Positions 7,266 through 15,688 of a DNA stretch of 26,652 nucleotides are shown one piece after another; the first letter of the stretch is position 1, and every line of letters begins with the position of its first letter. A program made the position numbers and the translations under genes. The notes under the pieces are model-generated. The model ran no database searches, was not told where the DNA came from, and saw only the letters and a program-made list of their open reading frames with translations. Source of the stretch: Gordonia sp. UBA5067 (GTDB lineage Bacteria > Actinomycetota > Actinomycetes > Mycobacteriales > Mycobacteriaceae); contig NZ_DIAX01000060.1 of assembly GCF_002414845.1 (NCBI RefSeq), positions 1-26,652 of the forward strand. Reading direction: 5' to 3'.

Positions 7266-9546
7266 GTTCGAGGCGCACGACGATGGCCTTGGAGACCGGC
7301 GTGTTGCTCTCGAGTGCGGTGCTGTCGAGCGGGACCAGGACGTTCGCCTCCGGGAAGTAGGCGGCCGCACATCCGCGGGCGGTTGGAAAGGCGACGATGC
7401 GCAGACCGCGCAGCACGCGGTCGGGCTGGTCGGGCCATTCGCTGAAGACATCGACGTGCTGGCCGTCGCGAAGTCCGAGTTGCGCCACGTCGTCGGGGTG
7501 GACGAACACGACGTGGCGACCCTTCTTGATGCCGCGGTACCGGTCGTTGAGACTGTAGATGGTCGTGTTGAACTGATCGTGGGAGCGCACCGTCTGCAGC
7601 AGCAGCCGGCCGGCCGGGCAGTGCACGTGTTCGAGGTGGTTGACGGTGATGCGCGCCCTGCCGGTGGCGGTGTCGAAACGCCGTGCGTCGCGGGGGCCGT
7701 TGGGCAGCACGAAGCCGTCGCGGGTGCGGGTCTTCGCGTTGTAGTCCGCGCAGCCGGGCACGACCCGCGAGATATGGTCGCGGATCACGTCGTAGTCGCG
7801 CAACATCGCCGCCCAATCGATGCCGTGGCGGTCGCGCAGCGTCGCCTGCGCGAGCCCGGCCACGATGGCGGTCTCGGACCGGACCTCCGCGGAGATCGGT
7901 GGGATCTGGCCGTGCGAGGCGTGCACCGCGCACACCGAGTCCTCTACGGTGACGTACTGGGGTCCGGACTCCTGCAGGTCGATCTCGGTACGACCGAGAA
8001 CCGGCAGGATCAGGGCCTCCTCGCCGGTGACGACGTGGGAGCGGTTGAGTTTGGTTGACAGCTGCACCGACAACCGGGTCTTTCGCATCGCCGACTCGGC
8101 GAGCGCCGTGTCCGAGATCGCACCGAGCAGGTTGCCGCCGAGGCCGACCCACACCTTGATCTTGCCCTCGTCGAGCGCACGGATGCCGTGTACGGAGTCG
8201 ACACCGTGCTCGCGGGGCGGATCGAAGCCGAATTCGGCACCGAGCGCGTCGAGGAACGAGTCGGGCATCTGCTCCCACACGCCCATCGTGCGGTCCCCCT
8301 GGACGTTGCTGTGGCCGCGGATCGGCGATGCGCCGGCACCGGGCCGCCCGATGTTGCCGCGCAGGAGGAGCAGGTTGATGATCTCTTTGATGGTGTCGAC
8401 ACCTTTTCGGTGCTGGGTGATGCCCATGGCCCAGCACACGATCACCCGCTCGGCTTTGAGGTAGCGCGCGGCCAGTTCGTCGATCTCGGCGGCGGGGATG
8501 CCGGTGGCCAGCGCGACTTCGTGGTCGTCGAGGCCGGTGAGGTGTTCGGCGAATGCCTCGAAACCGTCGCAGTGGCGGGCGAGGAAGTCGTGGTCGAGCA
8601 CGGTGCCCGGTGCGGCCTGCTCGGCGCTCAGCACGCGCTGGGAGACGGCCTGCATCAGGGCCATGTCGCCGCCGGATCGGATCTGGATGAACTGGTCGGC
8701 GATCTTGGTCGCGGTGCCGAGGTAGCCGCGGACCCGCTGCGGATCCTTGTAGCCGATGAGGCCGGCCTCGGGCAACGGGTTGATCGCGACGATCGTCGCG
8801 CCGTTCTCCTTGGCACCCTGCAGTGCGGTGAGCATCCGCGGGTGGTTGGTGCCCGGGTTCTGCCCCATGATGATGATGAGATCGGCCGCGGCGAAGTCGC
8901 TATAGGCGATCGTCGACTTGCCGATGCCTACCGAGTACGACATGGCGGTGCCGGTCGATTCGTGGCACATGTTGGAGCAGTCGGGCAGATTGTTGGTACC
9001 TAGTGCGCGCGCGAAGAGCTGGTAGACGAACGCGGCCTCGTTCGACGCGCGGCCGCTTGTATAGAAGGCCGCCTGGTTCGGATCGTCGAGTTCGGTCAAC
9101 CGGTCGGCGACAATCGTGAAGGCGTCGTCCCAGGACACCGGTTCGTAGTGATCGGAGTCCTTCGCCTTGTAGACCGGTTCGATCAGGCGCCCCTGCTGGC
9201 CGAGCCAGTACTCACTCTTGTCCAGCAGCGAGGCGACCGGGTGCTCGCGCCAGAATGATCGCTCGATGCGCAGCGGAGTGGCCTCCCAGGTCACGGCCTT
9301 GCCGCCGTTCTCGCAGAATTCGGCCAGCTTGCGGTGGTCGGGATCGGGCCACGCACAACTCATGCAGTCGAAGCCGTCCTTGTGGTTGATCTTGGCCATG
9401 AGTGCGGCGGTCCGCGCCACGCCCAGCTGCCTGATCGCCGGCTCCATCGAGTGATAGACGCCGCCGATCCCAGCGGCAAAGGTCTTGGGCGGGCTCACCT
9501 CGATGTCGGCATCGGTGTAGTCCTCGCGCGGTGCCTTGGCACTCAT
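7255..9546 (-). CDS. FdhF/YdeP-family molybdopterin oxidoreductase (formate dehydrogenase-like alpha subunit)
   Basis: This is a 763-residue molybdopterin guanine dinucleotide enzyme of the FdhF/YdeP (Fdh-alpha-like) family. Near the N-terminus, CMSC (C61, C64) and C78 form a short cysteine cluster typical of this group. [10 protein letters not shown] holds C194, the likely molybdenum ligand in place of selenocysteine. [15 protein letters not shown] and [19 protein letters not shown] match cofactor-binding segments. The C-terminal part from about residue 640 is the molydop-binding domain. The ATG at 9546 overlaps the fdhD stop by 4 bases (ATGA), so the two are coupled, and FdhD is the maturation factor of such enzymes. 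No electron-transfer subunit is adjacent, so formate as the substrate is not proven. The frame extends 10 codons upstream without support. Confidence 0.9.
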   Translation of the reverse strand: MSAKAPREDYTDADIEVSPPKTFAAGIGGVYHSMEPAIRQLGVARTAALMAKINHKDGFDCMSCAWPDPDHRKLAEFCENGGKAVTWEATPLRIERSFWREHPVASLLDKSEYWLGQQGRLIEPVYKAKDSDHYEPVSWDDAFTIVADRLTELDDPNQAAFYTSGRASNEAAFVYQLFARALGTNNLPDCSNMCHESTGTAMSYSVGIGKSTIAYSDFAAADLIIIMGQNPGTNHPRMLTALQGAKENGATIVAINPLPEAGLIGYKDPQRVRGYLGTATKIADQFIQIRSGGDMALMQAVSQRVLSAEQAAPGTVLDHDFLARHCDGFEAFAEHLTGLDDHEVALATGIPAAEIDELAARYLKAERVIVCWAMGITQHRKGVDTIKEIINLLLLRGNIGRPGAGASPIRGHSNVQGDRTMGVWEQMPDSFLDALGAEFGFDPPREHGVDSVHGIRALDEGKIKVWVGLGGNLLGAISDTALAESAMRKTRLSVQLSTKLNRSHVVTGEEALILPVLGRTEIDLQESGPQYVTVEDSVCAVHASHGQIPPISAEVRSETAIVAGLAQATLRDRHGIDWAAMLRDYDVIRDHISRVVPGCADYNAKTRTRDGFVLPNGPRDARRFDTATGRARITVNHLEHVHCPAGRLLLQTVRSHDQFNTTIYSLNDRYRGIKKGRHVVFVHPDDVAQLGLRDGQHVDVFSEWPDQPDRVLRGLRIVAFPTARGCAAAYFPEANVLVPLDSTALESNTPVSKAIVVRLEPAA

Positions 9547-10427
9547 GGTGTTCCCGCCCTTTCGTTCGTGGCCCAAGTGGTTCGCGCGCCGCTGTCGACG
9601 CGGTCGGGGCGGCTGTAGACCACCATGGAATCTTCTCGAAGGAAGCCGACGAGAGTGAGTCCGGCCTCCACGGCCAAGTCGACGGCCAGCGACGATGGCG
9701 CAGACACCGCGGCCAGAATCGGGATCCCGGCCATCAGCGCCTTCTGGGTGAGTTCGAAACTGGCGCGCCCGGACACCATCAGGGTGGCGCCGCGGGCGGG
9801 CAAGCGATGGTGGAGCAGTGCCCAGCCGACGACCTTGTCGACCGCGTTATGCCGGCCGACGTCCTCGCGCGCGACGAGCAATTCGCCGGTGGCGGTGTCG
9901 AAGAGGGCGGCCGCGTGCAAGCCACCCGTGCGATCGAAGACGGCCTGGTGTGCGCGCAGCGCATCGGGAAAGCCGATGAGGGTCACGGCGTCGAGTGGGG
10001 TCTCGTCGTCGGCGACGGCGTAGCGGGTCGTGGTGCGCACCGAGTCGATGGTGGCCTTGCCGCACACGCCGCAGGCGCTGGTGGTGGTAAAGGCGCGCTG
10101 CAGGCTCGGGTCGGGAGCGGCGACCCCGGCGGCCAGCGTGATGTCGAGCACGTTGTAGGTGTTGGCGCCGTCGGCCGCGCCGGCGCAGTATCGGGCCGAG
10201 GCGTAGTGCTCCGAAGCATGGATGACGCCCTCGGAGACGAGGAACCCGGCGGCGAGTTCGACGTCGTGTCCCGGGGTGCGCATGGTGACCGCGAGGGATC
10301 GCCCGCCGACCCGGATTTCGAGGGGTTCTTCGACGGCGAGGTAGTCGGCGCGTTCGCGGCGCGATGGGTCCGGCGAGCCGCCGAGAGATAGCCGGGTCAC
10401 CCGGCGACGGGCAGCGATTCGGGACAT
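9543..10427 (-). CDS. fdhD: FdhD, sulfur-carrier protein for formate dehydrogenase maturation
   Basis: FdhD passes sulfur from a cysteine desulfurase to the molybdenum cofactor before it is inserted into formate dehydrogenase. The 294-residue protein has the sulfur-relay motif CGVCG (C119, C122), [12 protein letters not shown] near residue 58, [16 protein letters not shown] [17 protein letters not shown] near residue 203 and [14 protein letters not shown] near residue 233. All are family hallmarks. The ATG at 10427 has AGGA a few bases upstream. The gene is coupled to the FdhF-like gene by an ATGA overlap, forming a two-gene operon with its client enzyme. An 88-base gap containing a GC hairpin separates it from the secreted-protein gene upstream. 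Confidence 0.96.
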   Translation of the reverse strand: MSRIAARRRVTRLSLGGSPDPSRRERADYLAVEEPLEIRVGGRSLAVTMRTPGHDVELAAGFLVSEGVIHASEHYASARYCAGAADGANTYNVLDITLAAGVAAPDPSLQRAFTTTSACGVCGKATIDSVRTTTRYAVADDETPLDAVTLIGFPDALRAHQAVFDRTGGLHAAALFDTATGELLVAREDVGRHNAVDKVVGWALLHHRLPARGATLMVSGRASFELTQKALMAGIPILAAVSAPSSLAVDLAVEAGLTLVGFLREDSMVVYSRPDRVDSGARTTWATNERAGTP

Positions 10428-10446
10428 CTTTCCTGGTTATCACTGA

Positions 10447-10472
10447 CCCGGCCCACGGGCAAGCGGGCCGGG
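10447..10472 (-). terminator. GC hairpin between the secreted-protein gene and fdhD
   Basis: CCCGGCCC at 10447-10454 pairs with GGGCCGGG at 10465-10472 around a 10-base loop. It lies downstream of the secreted-protein stop codon and about 20 bases before the fdhD start. It has no T-run. It may end the upstream transcript or act in the fdhD leader. Confidence 0.4.
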
Positions 10473-10515
10473 CCGATCCCGCGCGTGTCGTCGGGGCCGT
10501 GACGTCAGGCGGCGG

Positions 10516-11106
10516 TCACTTCAGGTACCCGTAGCACTGGCTGTGGTCGGTGGACTTCATCTCGGGCACGGGCTGGGGCTCACGCGCATCCTTCTGGACG
10601 CCGTCGATGAACAGCCGGCATCCGGGCCACCACTTGTTCGAGGTGGTGTCGCCGGACCGATAGGCGATGCCGGTCTGCACGGGCGTCTGCACGCCGAACC
10701 GATCGGCATCACCGCGAGGGATGAGCGACTTCGTCAGGATCGACGGACCCGACACCGTGACGTCGGGTCCCTGCGTGCCGCCCTGATAGTAGGCCGCATT
10801 GCTGCTGGACGACTCAAAGAAGTAGCGCACCGTCACGGTGCCCCCGACCCCCGATGCGACCAGTGTGGTGGTGTTGTAGGCCGCGGGCATCCAGGCCTCG
10901 AACCGGATCCGGGCCCCGACGGTGTTGCCGCCGAGCGGGTTTGGCACCCGGGGGGCCTTGTGGGTGAGCGCGTTCGGGTCGGGCGGCTGCCACCGTTGCG
11001 GCTCGGCGCGGGACGCGGCGGAGCCACTCAGGGCGCCACCGATGGTGAGCGCCACGAGCAGCACATACAGGGCGGCGGTCCGGACCTTGATCAACGGGGT
11101 CGTCAT
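10516..11106 (-). CDS. Secreted protein of unknown function
   Basis: I do not recognise this family. The 196-residue protein starts at the ATG at 11106, with GAGGAG about 8 bases upstream on the minus strand; a longer frame to 11166 lacks such support. Residues 1-34 are a clear Sec signal peptide: a lysine and arginine, then a hydrophobic stretch (ALYVLLVALTIGGALSG), then SAASRA before a probable cut at Ala-Glu. The mature part is polar and rich in Thr, Ser and Pro, with aromatic residues (KWWPGCRLFIDG). It has only two cysteines, near residues 165 and 192, which could form one disulfide close to the C-terminus. There is no lipobox and no transmembrane segment beyond the signal. It precedes fdhD-fdhF on the same strand, separated by a hairpin, so a functional link is doubtful. 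Confidence 0.75.
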   Translation of the reverse strand: MTTPLIKVRTAALYVLLVALTIGGALSGSAASRAEPQRWQPPDPNALTHKAPRVPNPLGGNTVGARIRFEAWMPAAYNTTTLVASGVGGTVTVRYFFESSSSNAAYYQGGTQGPDVTVSGPSILTKSLIPRGDADRFGVQTPVQTGIAYRSGDTTSNKWWPGCRLFIDGVQKDAREPQPVPEMKSTDHSQCYGYLK

Positions 11107-11168
11107 CGGTTTCTCCTCGATCGATGGTGGTCGCCCAACCGTAGGACCGGTCGGCACGCCGGGCACAA

Positions 11169-11180
11169 GTAGTCGACTAC
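11169..11180. promoter_or_regulatory. Perfect 12-base palindrome before the DUF1275 gene
   Basis: GTAGTCGACTAC is a perfect inverted repeat in the 100-base divergent spacer. It lies about 27-38 bases before the predicted leaderless start of the DUF1275 gene, so it would cover the -35 region. That is a typical place for a repressor operator. It could also serve the divergent secreted-protein gene. Confidence 0.35.
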
Positions 11181-11193
11181 CTGTTCAGCGCAA

Positions 11194-11199
11194 TAGGAT
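11194..11199 (+). promoter_or_regulatory. Candidate -10 box of the DUF1275 gene (leaderless)
   Basis: TAGGAT (TANNNT) is followed by 7 bases and the ATG at 11207. No Shine-Dalgarno sequence is present between them. The spacing matches the leaderless pattern also seen before moeA, moaA and copD-ctaG. Confidence 0.5.
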
Positions 11200-11206
11200 C
11201 GGCGCC

Positions 11207-11875
11207 ATGTCCACGATCCGACCGCGCGAGTGGGTGCTCGCCGGACTACTGTCGAGCACCGCCGGGTATCTCGATGCCGTGGGGTTCTTGGACCTCGGCG
11301 GGTACTTCGTATCGTTCATGAGCGGCAACACCACGCGAATGTCGGCGGAGGCGACCACGGGGCATCTCGTCGGCGCGGGCAAGGCGATCGGGCTGATCGG
11401 ATTGTTTTTCTTCGGATCATTTCTCGGCGCGGTGGTCGCCCGCTTTCGCGACGGCCGGACCAGTGTGCTGGTGGCGACGTCGGTGCTCGTCGCATTGGCG
11501 CTGGCGGCCGCGCACCTGAGTTGGTTCCCGGTGCCGGTGATGCTGATCGTCGTCGTGGCGATGGGCACGATGAACGCGACATTTCTTCGCGAGGGTGAGG
11601 TGTCGGTGGGGCTGACCTATATGACGGGGGCGGTGGTCAAAGCGGGGCAGCGGTTGGCCGACGCCGTGTTCGGCGGCCCGCGCTGGTTGTGGCTGACCCA
11701 CCTGGTCCTGTGGGCGTCGCTGGCCGGTGGTGCCCTGCTGGGCGGGTGGGCGTATGCGGCGCTGGGTCTGGCCGCATTGTGGCCGGCCCTCGGCGTGCTG
11801 GTCGGCACCACCCTCGTCACCTGGCTGGTGCGGCGCGCCGACGCTAGCGCGCAGCTACGGCCAACGGCGGGGTAG
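11207..11875 (+). CDS. DUF1275 (YoaK-type) integral membrane protein
   Basis: This 222-residue protein has about six hydrophobic segments and the DUF1275 opening: STAGYLDAVGFLDLGGYFVSFMSGNTT, in which G-Y-L-D-A and M-S-G-N-T are the family signature. A second signature, MGTMNATFLREGEVSVGLTYMTG, lies near residue 120. The biochemical role of the family is unknown; a transporter or membrane accessory function is often assumed. The ATG at 11207 is supported by a leaderless -10 box. The 3' end overlaps the convergent chelatase-like gene by 32 bases, so no terminator separates them. Its position between the two molybdoenzyme operons gives no firm clue to function. Confidence 0.88.
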   Translation: MSTIRPREWVLAGLLSSTAGYLDAVGFLDLGGYFVSFMSGNTTRMSAEATTGHLVGAGKAIGLIGLFFFGSFLGAVVARFRDGRTSVLVATSVLVALALAAAHLSWFPVPVMLIVVVAMGTMNATFLREGEVSVGLTYMTGAVVKAGQRLADAVFGGPRWLWLTHLVLWASLAGGALLGGWAYAALGLAALWPALGVLVGTTLVTWLVRRADASAQLRPTAG

Positions 11876-12560
11876 CCACCGATTGGGCTCGGCGGCAGGC
11901 CAGCTCGACCACCGCGGCATGGAGGCCGAGGGGGGCGCCGACGACGTCGGCCCCGGCATCGTGGAGCCGGCGGGCAAAGAGCCCATCGGCCAGCAGGTAG
12001 GTCGCCACCGCGATTCTGGTGCCCGGCCGGGATTCGGCGCGAAGTGCCTCGACGACCTCGGCGACCGGCGGAAAGCCGGAGCCGTCGGCGGCGGGCAGGA
12101 CGAATCCGATACGTACGGGCGCTCCGACGCGCCGAGTCAGCAGCCGGCCCATTGCGGCCACATCGGCCTGGGCGCGGTGGTCGCGGGATCCCGCCGCGGC
12201 GAGCACAACGGGGTCGCCGGGATGCCACCCGGCCAGGAGCAGCCGGGCCAGCAGGGCGTCGGCCAGTGCGACGTCGGGCCCCAGTGCCGGGGCGAGGAGT
12301 GTCGCGCGCGTCGCCTGATGCAGGTGGCCGGGGAGATCGGAGTACACGTGATAGCCGCCGGCCAGGAACGCGGGGACCACGCGCACCGGTTCGCTGCCGC
12401 GGATCCCGTCGAGCGCTTCGCGTGGATCAGGGCCGAGTACATCGACGAACCCGACCCGGACGTCGTCGTCCAGGCGCCGCGCCATCGCCTGGGCGAGATC
12501 GCCGATCATCGCCACGCCGCGCGGGTTGCGCGTGCCGTGGGCCACGAGCAGCGTGGTCAT
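11844..12560 (-). CDS. Sirohydrochlorin chelatase-like protein (CbiX/SirB family)
   Basis: CbiX/SirB enzymes insert a divalent metal into sirohydrochlorin, iron giving siroheme or cobalt leading to cobalamin. The 238-residue protein opens with TTLLVAHGTRNPRG, whose His8 is a probable metal ligand, and has PAFLAGGYHVYSDLP, where another conserved histidine lies. The second half repeats the fold (VRIGFVLPAADGSG, then VATYLLADGLFARRL) but lacks an obvious second histidine pair, so only the N-terminal half may be catalytic. The ATG at 12560 overlaps the nirD stop by 4 bases, which ties it to nirBD. NirB needs siroheme, so ferrochelatase is the likely role. Mtb Rv0259c is a similar gene near nirBD, narK3 and a HemD-type regulator. 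Confidence 0.87.
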   Translation of the reverse strand: MTTLLVAHGTRNPRGVAMIGDLAQAMARRLDDDVRVGFVDVLGPDPREALDGIRGSEPVRVVPAFLAGGYHVYSDLPGHLHQATRATLLAPALGPDVALADALLARLLLAGWHPGDPVVLAAAGSRDHRAQADVAAMGRLLTRRVGAPVRIGFVLPAADGSGFPPVAEVVEALRAESRPGTRIAVATYLLADGLFARRLHDAGADVVGAPLGLHAAVVELACRRAQSVATPPLAVAAR

Positions 12561-12979
12561 GATGCGTCCGGCAGTGTCGCGGTGAAACCGTCGGGGCGGT
12601 AGCCGAAGCGGATCTCCGGCGAGTTGGCGACGAAGACGGTGCCGTCGAGCCCGATCCGGGTGTCGTACACGGGGATTCGCACCCCCTCCACATCGAGGCA
12701 GCGTCCGTCGATCAGACTGAACGCCTGCTTCTTCAGCGGCGACTGGACGGTGGGGAAGCCGTTCCGGTCCCCGACGATGCCGCGCGACATCACCGCGGCC
12801 CGGCCGATCGGATCGATGTTGCCGATCGCGCGGATGCTGTCGTCGGCCAGCCGGAACAGGGCGACCTGCGCGTTGTCGGGCAACAGCACCGCCACACCGC
12901 GCAGGCGCTCGAGGCGGGGGAGCGGACAGGCGGCGGTCCAGTCGCGGGTCCAGCGGTGCAGATCGAAGTTGAGGCTCAT
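12557..12979 (-). CDS. nirD: NirD, nitrite reductase small subunit
   Basis: NirD is the small Rieske-fold subunit of NAD(P)H-dependent assimilatory nitrite reductase. From the ATG at 12979 it has 140 residues. Landmarks are CPLPRLERLRGVAVLL near residue 17, QVALFRLADDSIRAIGNIDPIG, MSRGIVGDRNG and SPLKKQAFSLIDGRCLD. As is usual for NirD, the Rieske cluster ligands are not conserved, so it probably carries no iron-sulfur centre. GGAG lies 8 bases upstream of the start. The frame is open back to 13156, but that part lies inside nirB in another frame. It overlaps nirB and the downstream chelatase gene by 4 bases each. Confidence 0.94.
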   Translation of the reverse strand: MSLNFDLHRWTRDWTAACPLPRLERLRGVAVLLPDNAQVALFRLADDSIRAIGNIDPIGRAAVMSRGIVGDRNGFPTVQSPLKKQAFSLIDGRCLDVEGVRIPVYDTRIGLDGTVFVANSPEIRFGYRPDGFTATLPDAS

Positions 12980-15531
12980 CGGGTGCTCCGTTCGGGGGTG
13001 GGGATGGGCATCGCGGGGGTGCCGAGCAGCACGGGCACCTTGCGGCCGTGGCTGCTCGTGAAGCTCACCGTCGGGTCGGGGGTGTCCGGGGCGTTGACGA
13101 ACGATACGAAGCGAGACAGCTTGTCCGGGTCGTCGAGAACGCCCTTCCACTCGCACTCGTAGCCCTGGACGTGGCGACTCATCGCGCTCTCGAAGTCACG
13201 GGCGAGGCCGAGACTGTCGTCGACGACGACGTCGCGCACATGGTCGAGTCCCCCGTCGATGCGTTCCATCCACGCCGCGGTGCGTTCCAACCGCTCCGCG
13301 GTGCGGATGTAGTACATGAGGTAGCGGTCGATGTAGCGGATGAGGGTTTCGGTGTCGAGGTCGCCGGCGAGCAACTGCGCGTGGCGCGGAGTCATCCCGC
13401 CGTTGCCGCTGACGTAGAGGTTCCACCCGCTGTCGGTGGCGATGACGCCGACATCCTTGCCGCGTGCCTCGGCGCACTCGCGGGCGCAGCCGGAGACGCC
13501 CATCTTGATCTTGTGCGGACTGCGCAGCCCGCGATAGCGCAGCTCCAGATCGATGGCGAGCTGGACCGAGTCCTGCTGGCCATAGCGGCACCAGTCCGAG
13601 CCCACGCAGCTCTTCACCGTGCGCAGTGACTTTCCATACGCCTGCCCGGACTCCATTCCCCCGTCGACCAGGCGCCGCCAGATCTGCGGCAACTGGTCGA
13701 CCGTCGCACCGAACATGTCGATGCGCTGGCCGCCGGTGATCTTGGTGTAGAGACCGTAGTCGCGGGCGATCTCGCCGATCAGGATCAGGTGGTCGGGCGT
13801 GATGTCGCCGCCCGGTACGCGCGGAACCACCGAATAGGTGCCGTTGCGCTGGATGTTGGCCAGGAAGTGGTCGTTGCTGTCCTGCAACGAGGCCTGCTCG
13901 CCGTCGAGGATGTGGTCGGAGCTGGTCGAGGCCAGGATCGAGGCCACGGTCGGTTTGCAGATGTCGCACCCGGTGCCCGTGCCGAAGCGTTCGATCAGAC
14001 CGGAGAAGGTGCGGATTCCGCTGGCCTGGACCAGTTCGAACAACTCGGCGCGCGAGACGTCGAAGTGCTCGCACAGCGCCTTGCTGACTTCGACGCCGGC
14101 GGCGTCGAGCACCTGCGACAGCAAGGGCACACACGAACCGCAGGCGGTGCCGGCGCCGGTGCACTTCTTCAGATCGGCGACCGTGCAGGCCCCGTTCTCG
14201 ATGGCCGCGCACAACGTGCCCTTGCTGACGTCGTTGCAGGAACAGATCTGCGCGTCGTCGCCCAGGGCGCCGACGCCGATGGCCGGTGCACCGTCGGTCG
14301 CCGGGGAGATCAGACTCACCGGATCGCCGGGCAGGGTTTGGCCGACCAGCGGCCGGAGCAGGCCGTAGGAGCTGGCATCGCCGACGAGGATGCCGCCGAG
14401 CAGTGTCTGCGCGTCGTCGGACAGGACAAGTTTTGCGTACGTGCCGTTGATCGGATCGCTGACGACGACGTTGAGCGCGCCCTCGGTCGTGCCGTGTGCG
14501 TCGCCGAAGCTGGCGACGTCGACGCCGAGCAGTTTCAGCTTTGTCGACAGGTCGGCACCGGGGAACCGCGCGTTGCCGCCCAGCAGCCGGTCGGCGACCA
14601 CCTCGGCGGTGGCGTAGCCGGGGCCGACCAGGCCATAGCAGCGGCCTTCGACGGCGGCGACCTCGCCGATCGCGAAGATCGACGGATCGGAGGTGGCGCA
14701 GCCGAGGTCGGTGCGGATGCCGCCGCGCTCGGCCAGTTCGAGCCCCGCCGCTGCGCCCAGCTCGTCCCGCGGCCGGACACCGGCGGCGAAGACGAGCAAT
14801 GCGGCGTCCACCACGGTGTCGGCGCCCAGAGTGACCCGCAGGGTGTCGCCGACCGACTCGATGTTCGACGTACCGATTCCCAGCGACACGTCGATCCCGA
14901 GCTCGCCCACCATGCGGGCGAGGTGCTCGCCGCCGGCCTCGTCGACCTGGGCCGGCATGAGTCGCGGGTTGTATTCGACGACATGGGGACGCAGGCCCAG
15001 CTGGCGCAATGCGTTGGCGGCCTCCAGTCCGAGTAGTCCGCCGCCGACGACGATGCCGACGGCATCGGGGTCCGCCGCCAGTGCCTGCTCGGCGTCGGTG
15101 CGAATCGCATCAAGGTCGTCGAGCGTCCGGTAGACGTGGCAGCGGTCGGCGTCGTGGCCGGGAACCGGCGGCACGAACGCGGACGAGCCGGTGGCCAGAA
15201 CCAGGGCGTCGTAGGACACCGTTTGCCCGTCGGCCAGGGTCAGGACCCGGTTGTCCCGATCGATCCCGGTGACCGCGGCGCCCAGGCGCAGTTCGACCTG
15301 GTCGTCGGCGGCGTAGTCGTTGCCGGTCAGCGCGAGTGCGGAGCGGTCCCACTGTCCGACATAGGAACTCAGTCCGACGCGGTCGTAGGCGCCGTCGGAC
15401 TCCTCGCCGAGAACGACGATGCGCCACTGGTCGTCCTGGTCCCGGGTGCGGAGCGCCTCAACGAACCGGTGGCCCACCATTCCGTGGCCGACGACGACGA
15501 CGGTTTGGTGCTGGGCGGGTGCGGATGCCAT
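12976..15531 (-). CDS. nirB: NirB, nitrite reductase [NAD(P)H] large subunit
   Basis: NirB reduces nitrite to ammonium with six electrons from NAD(P)H. The 851-residue length is normal. Domains in order: a pyridine-nucleotide/FAD oxidoreductase at about residues 8-300, starting VVVVGHGMVGHRF and including VVGGGLLGLEAANAL; a [2Fe-2S] BFD-like region at about 428-530 with CSCNDVSKGTLC and CTGAGTACGSC, then a second CDICKP; a ferredoxin-like half domain; and the siroheme/[4Fe-4S] domain with SCVGSDWCRYG near 642 and GCARECAEARGKD near 678, the four cluster cysteines. The ATG at 15531 has AGGAGG 6 bases upstream. A longer frame to 16209 lies over the MobA-MoeA gene and is spurious. The stop overlaps nirD by 4 bases. 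Confidence 0.97.
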   Translation of the reverse strand: MASAPAQHQTVVVVGHGMVGHRFVEALRTRDQDDQWRIVVLGEESDGAYDRVGLSSYVGQWDRSALALTGNDYAADDQVELRLGAAVTGIDRDNRVLTLADGQTVSYDALVLATGSSAFVPPVPGHDADRCHVYRTLDDLDAIRTDAEQALAADPDAVGIVVGGGLLGLEAANALRQLGLRPHVVEYNPRLMPAQVDEAGGEHLARMVGELGIDVSLGIGTSNIESVGDTLRVTLGADTVVDAALLVFAAGVRPRDELGAAAGLELAERGGIRTDLGCATSDPSIFAIGEVAAVEGRCYGLVGPGYATAEVVADRLLGGNARFPGADLSTKLKLLGVDVASFGDAHGTTEGALNVVVSDPINGTYAKLVLSDDAQTLLGGILVGDASSYGLLRPLVGQTLPGDPVSLISPATDGAPAIGVGALGDDAQICSCNDVSKGTLCAAIENGACTVADLKKCTGAGTACGSCVPLLSQVLDAAGVEVSKALCEHFDVSRAELFELVQASGIRTFSGLIERFGTGTGCDICKPTVASILASTSSDHILDGEQASLQDSNDHFLANIQRNGTYSVVPRVPGGDITPDHLILIGEIARDYGLYTKITGGQRIDMFGATVDQLPQIWRRLVDGGMESGQAYGKSLRTVKSCVGSDWCRYGQQDSVQLAIDLELRYRGLRSPHKIKMGVSGCARECAEARGKDVGVIATDSGWNLYVSGNGGMTPRHAQLLAGDLDTETLIRYIDRYLMYYIRTAERLERTAAWMERIDGGLDHVRDVVVDDSLGLARDFESAMSRHVQGYECEWKGVLDDPDKLSRFVSFVNAPDTPDPTVSFTSSHGRKVPVLLGTPAMPIPTPERSTR

Positions 15532-15561
15532 CTGTTCCTCCTGGGCTGTGCGTTGAAACCC

Positions 15562-15605
15562 AAGGTAGGAATCCGGTGTTGCGCGCGTGTTGCCGGCGAG
15601 GTTGC
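15562..15605 (-). promoter_or_regulatory. Candidate nirB promoter with tandem GCAAC sites
   Basis: Within the 157-base gap before nirB, the minus strand reads CGCAACAC (15576-15583), 8 bases, then TACCTT (15562-15567), a TANNNT -10 candidate about 30 bases before the ATG. GCAAC recurs at 15589-15593 and 15601-15605, spacings of 11 and 12 bases, close to one helical turn. GAAAC lies further upstream at 15632-15636. GNAAC at 11-base steps resembles GlnR half-sites, and the CGCAACAC-N8-TANNNT unit is shared with narK. Which regulator binds, if any, is unknown. Confidence 0.4.
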
Positions 15606-15688
15606 GGCGACATGACAAATATCGCGGTCGTGTTTCGCCCTGGTTCGCAACAGCGCACAACCGGGCCGAGGTGACGGTGAGAAGCGGT

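Noticed and set aside
7255..9546. Selenocysteine-containing formate dehydrogenase
   Set aside because: The Mo-ligand position is an ordinary cysteine codon (C194 in CSNMCHE) and there is no in-frame TGA.
13789..15036. 415-residue plus-strand frame inside nirB
   Set aside because: It is antisense to conserved NirB domains and has no recognisable motif or ribosome binding site.
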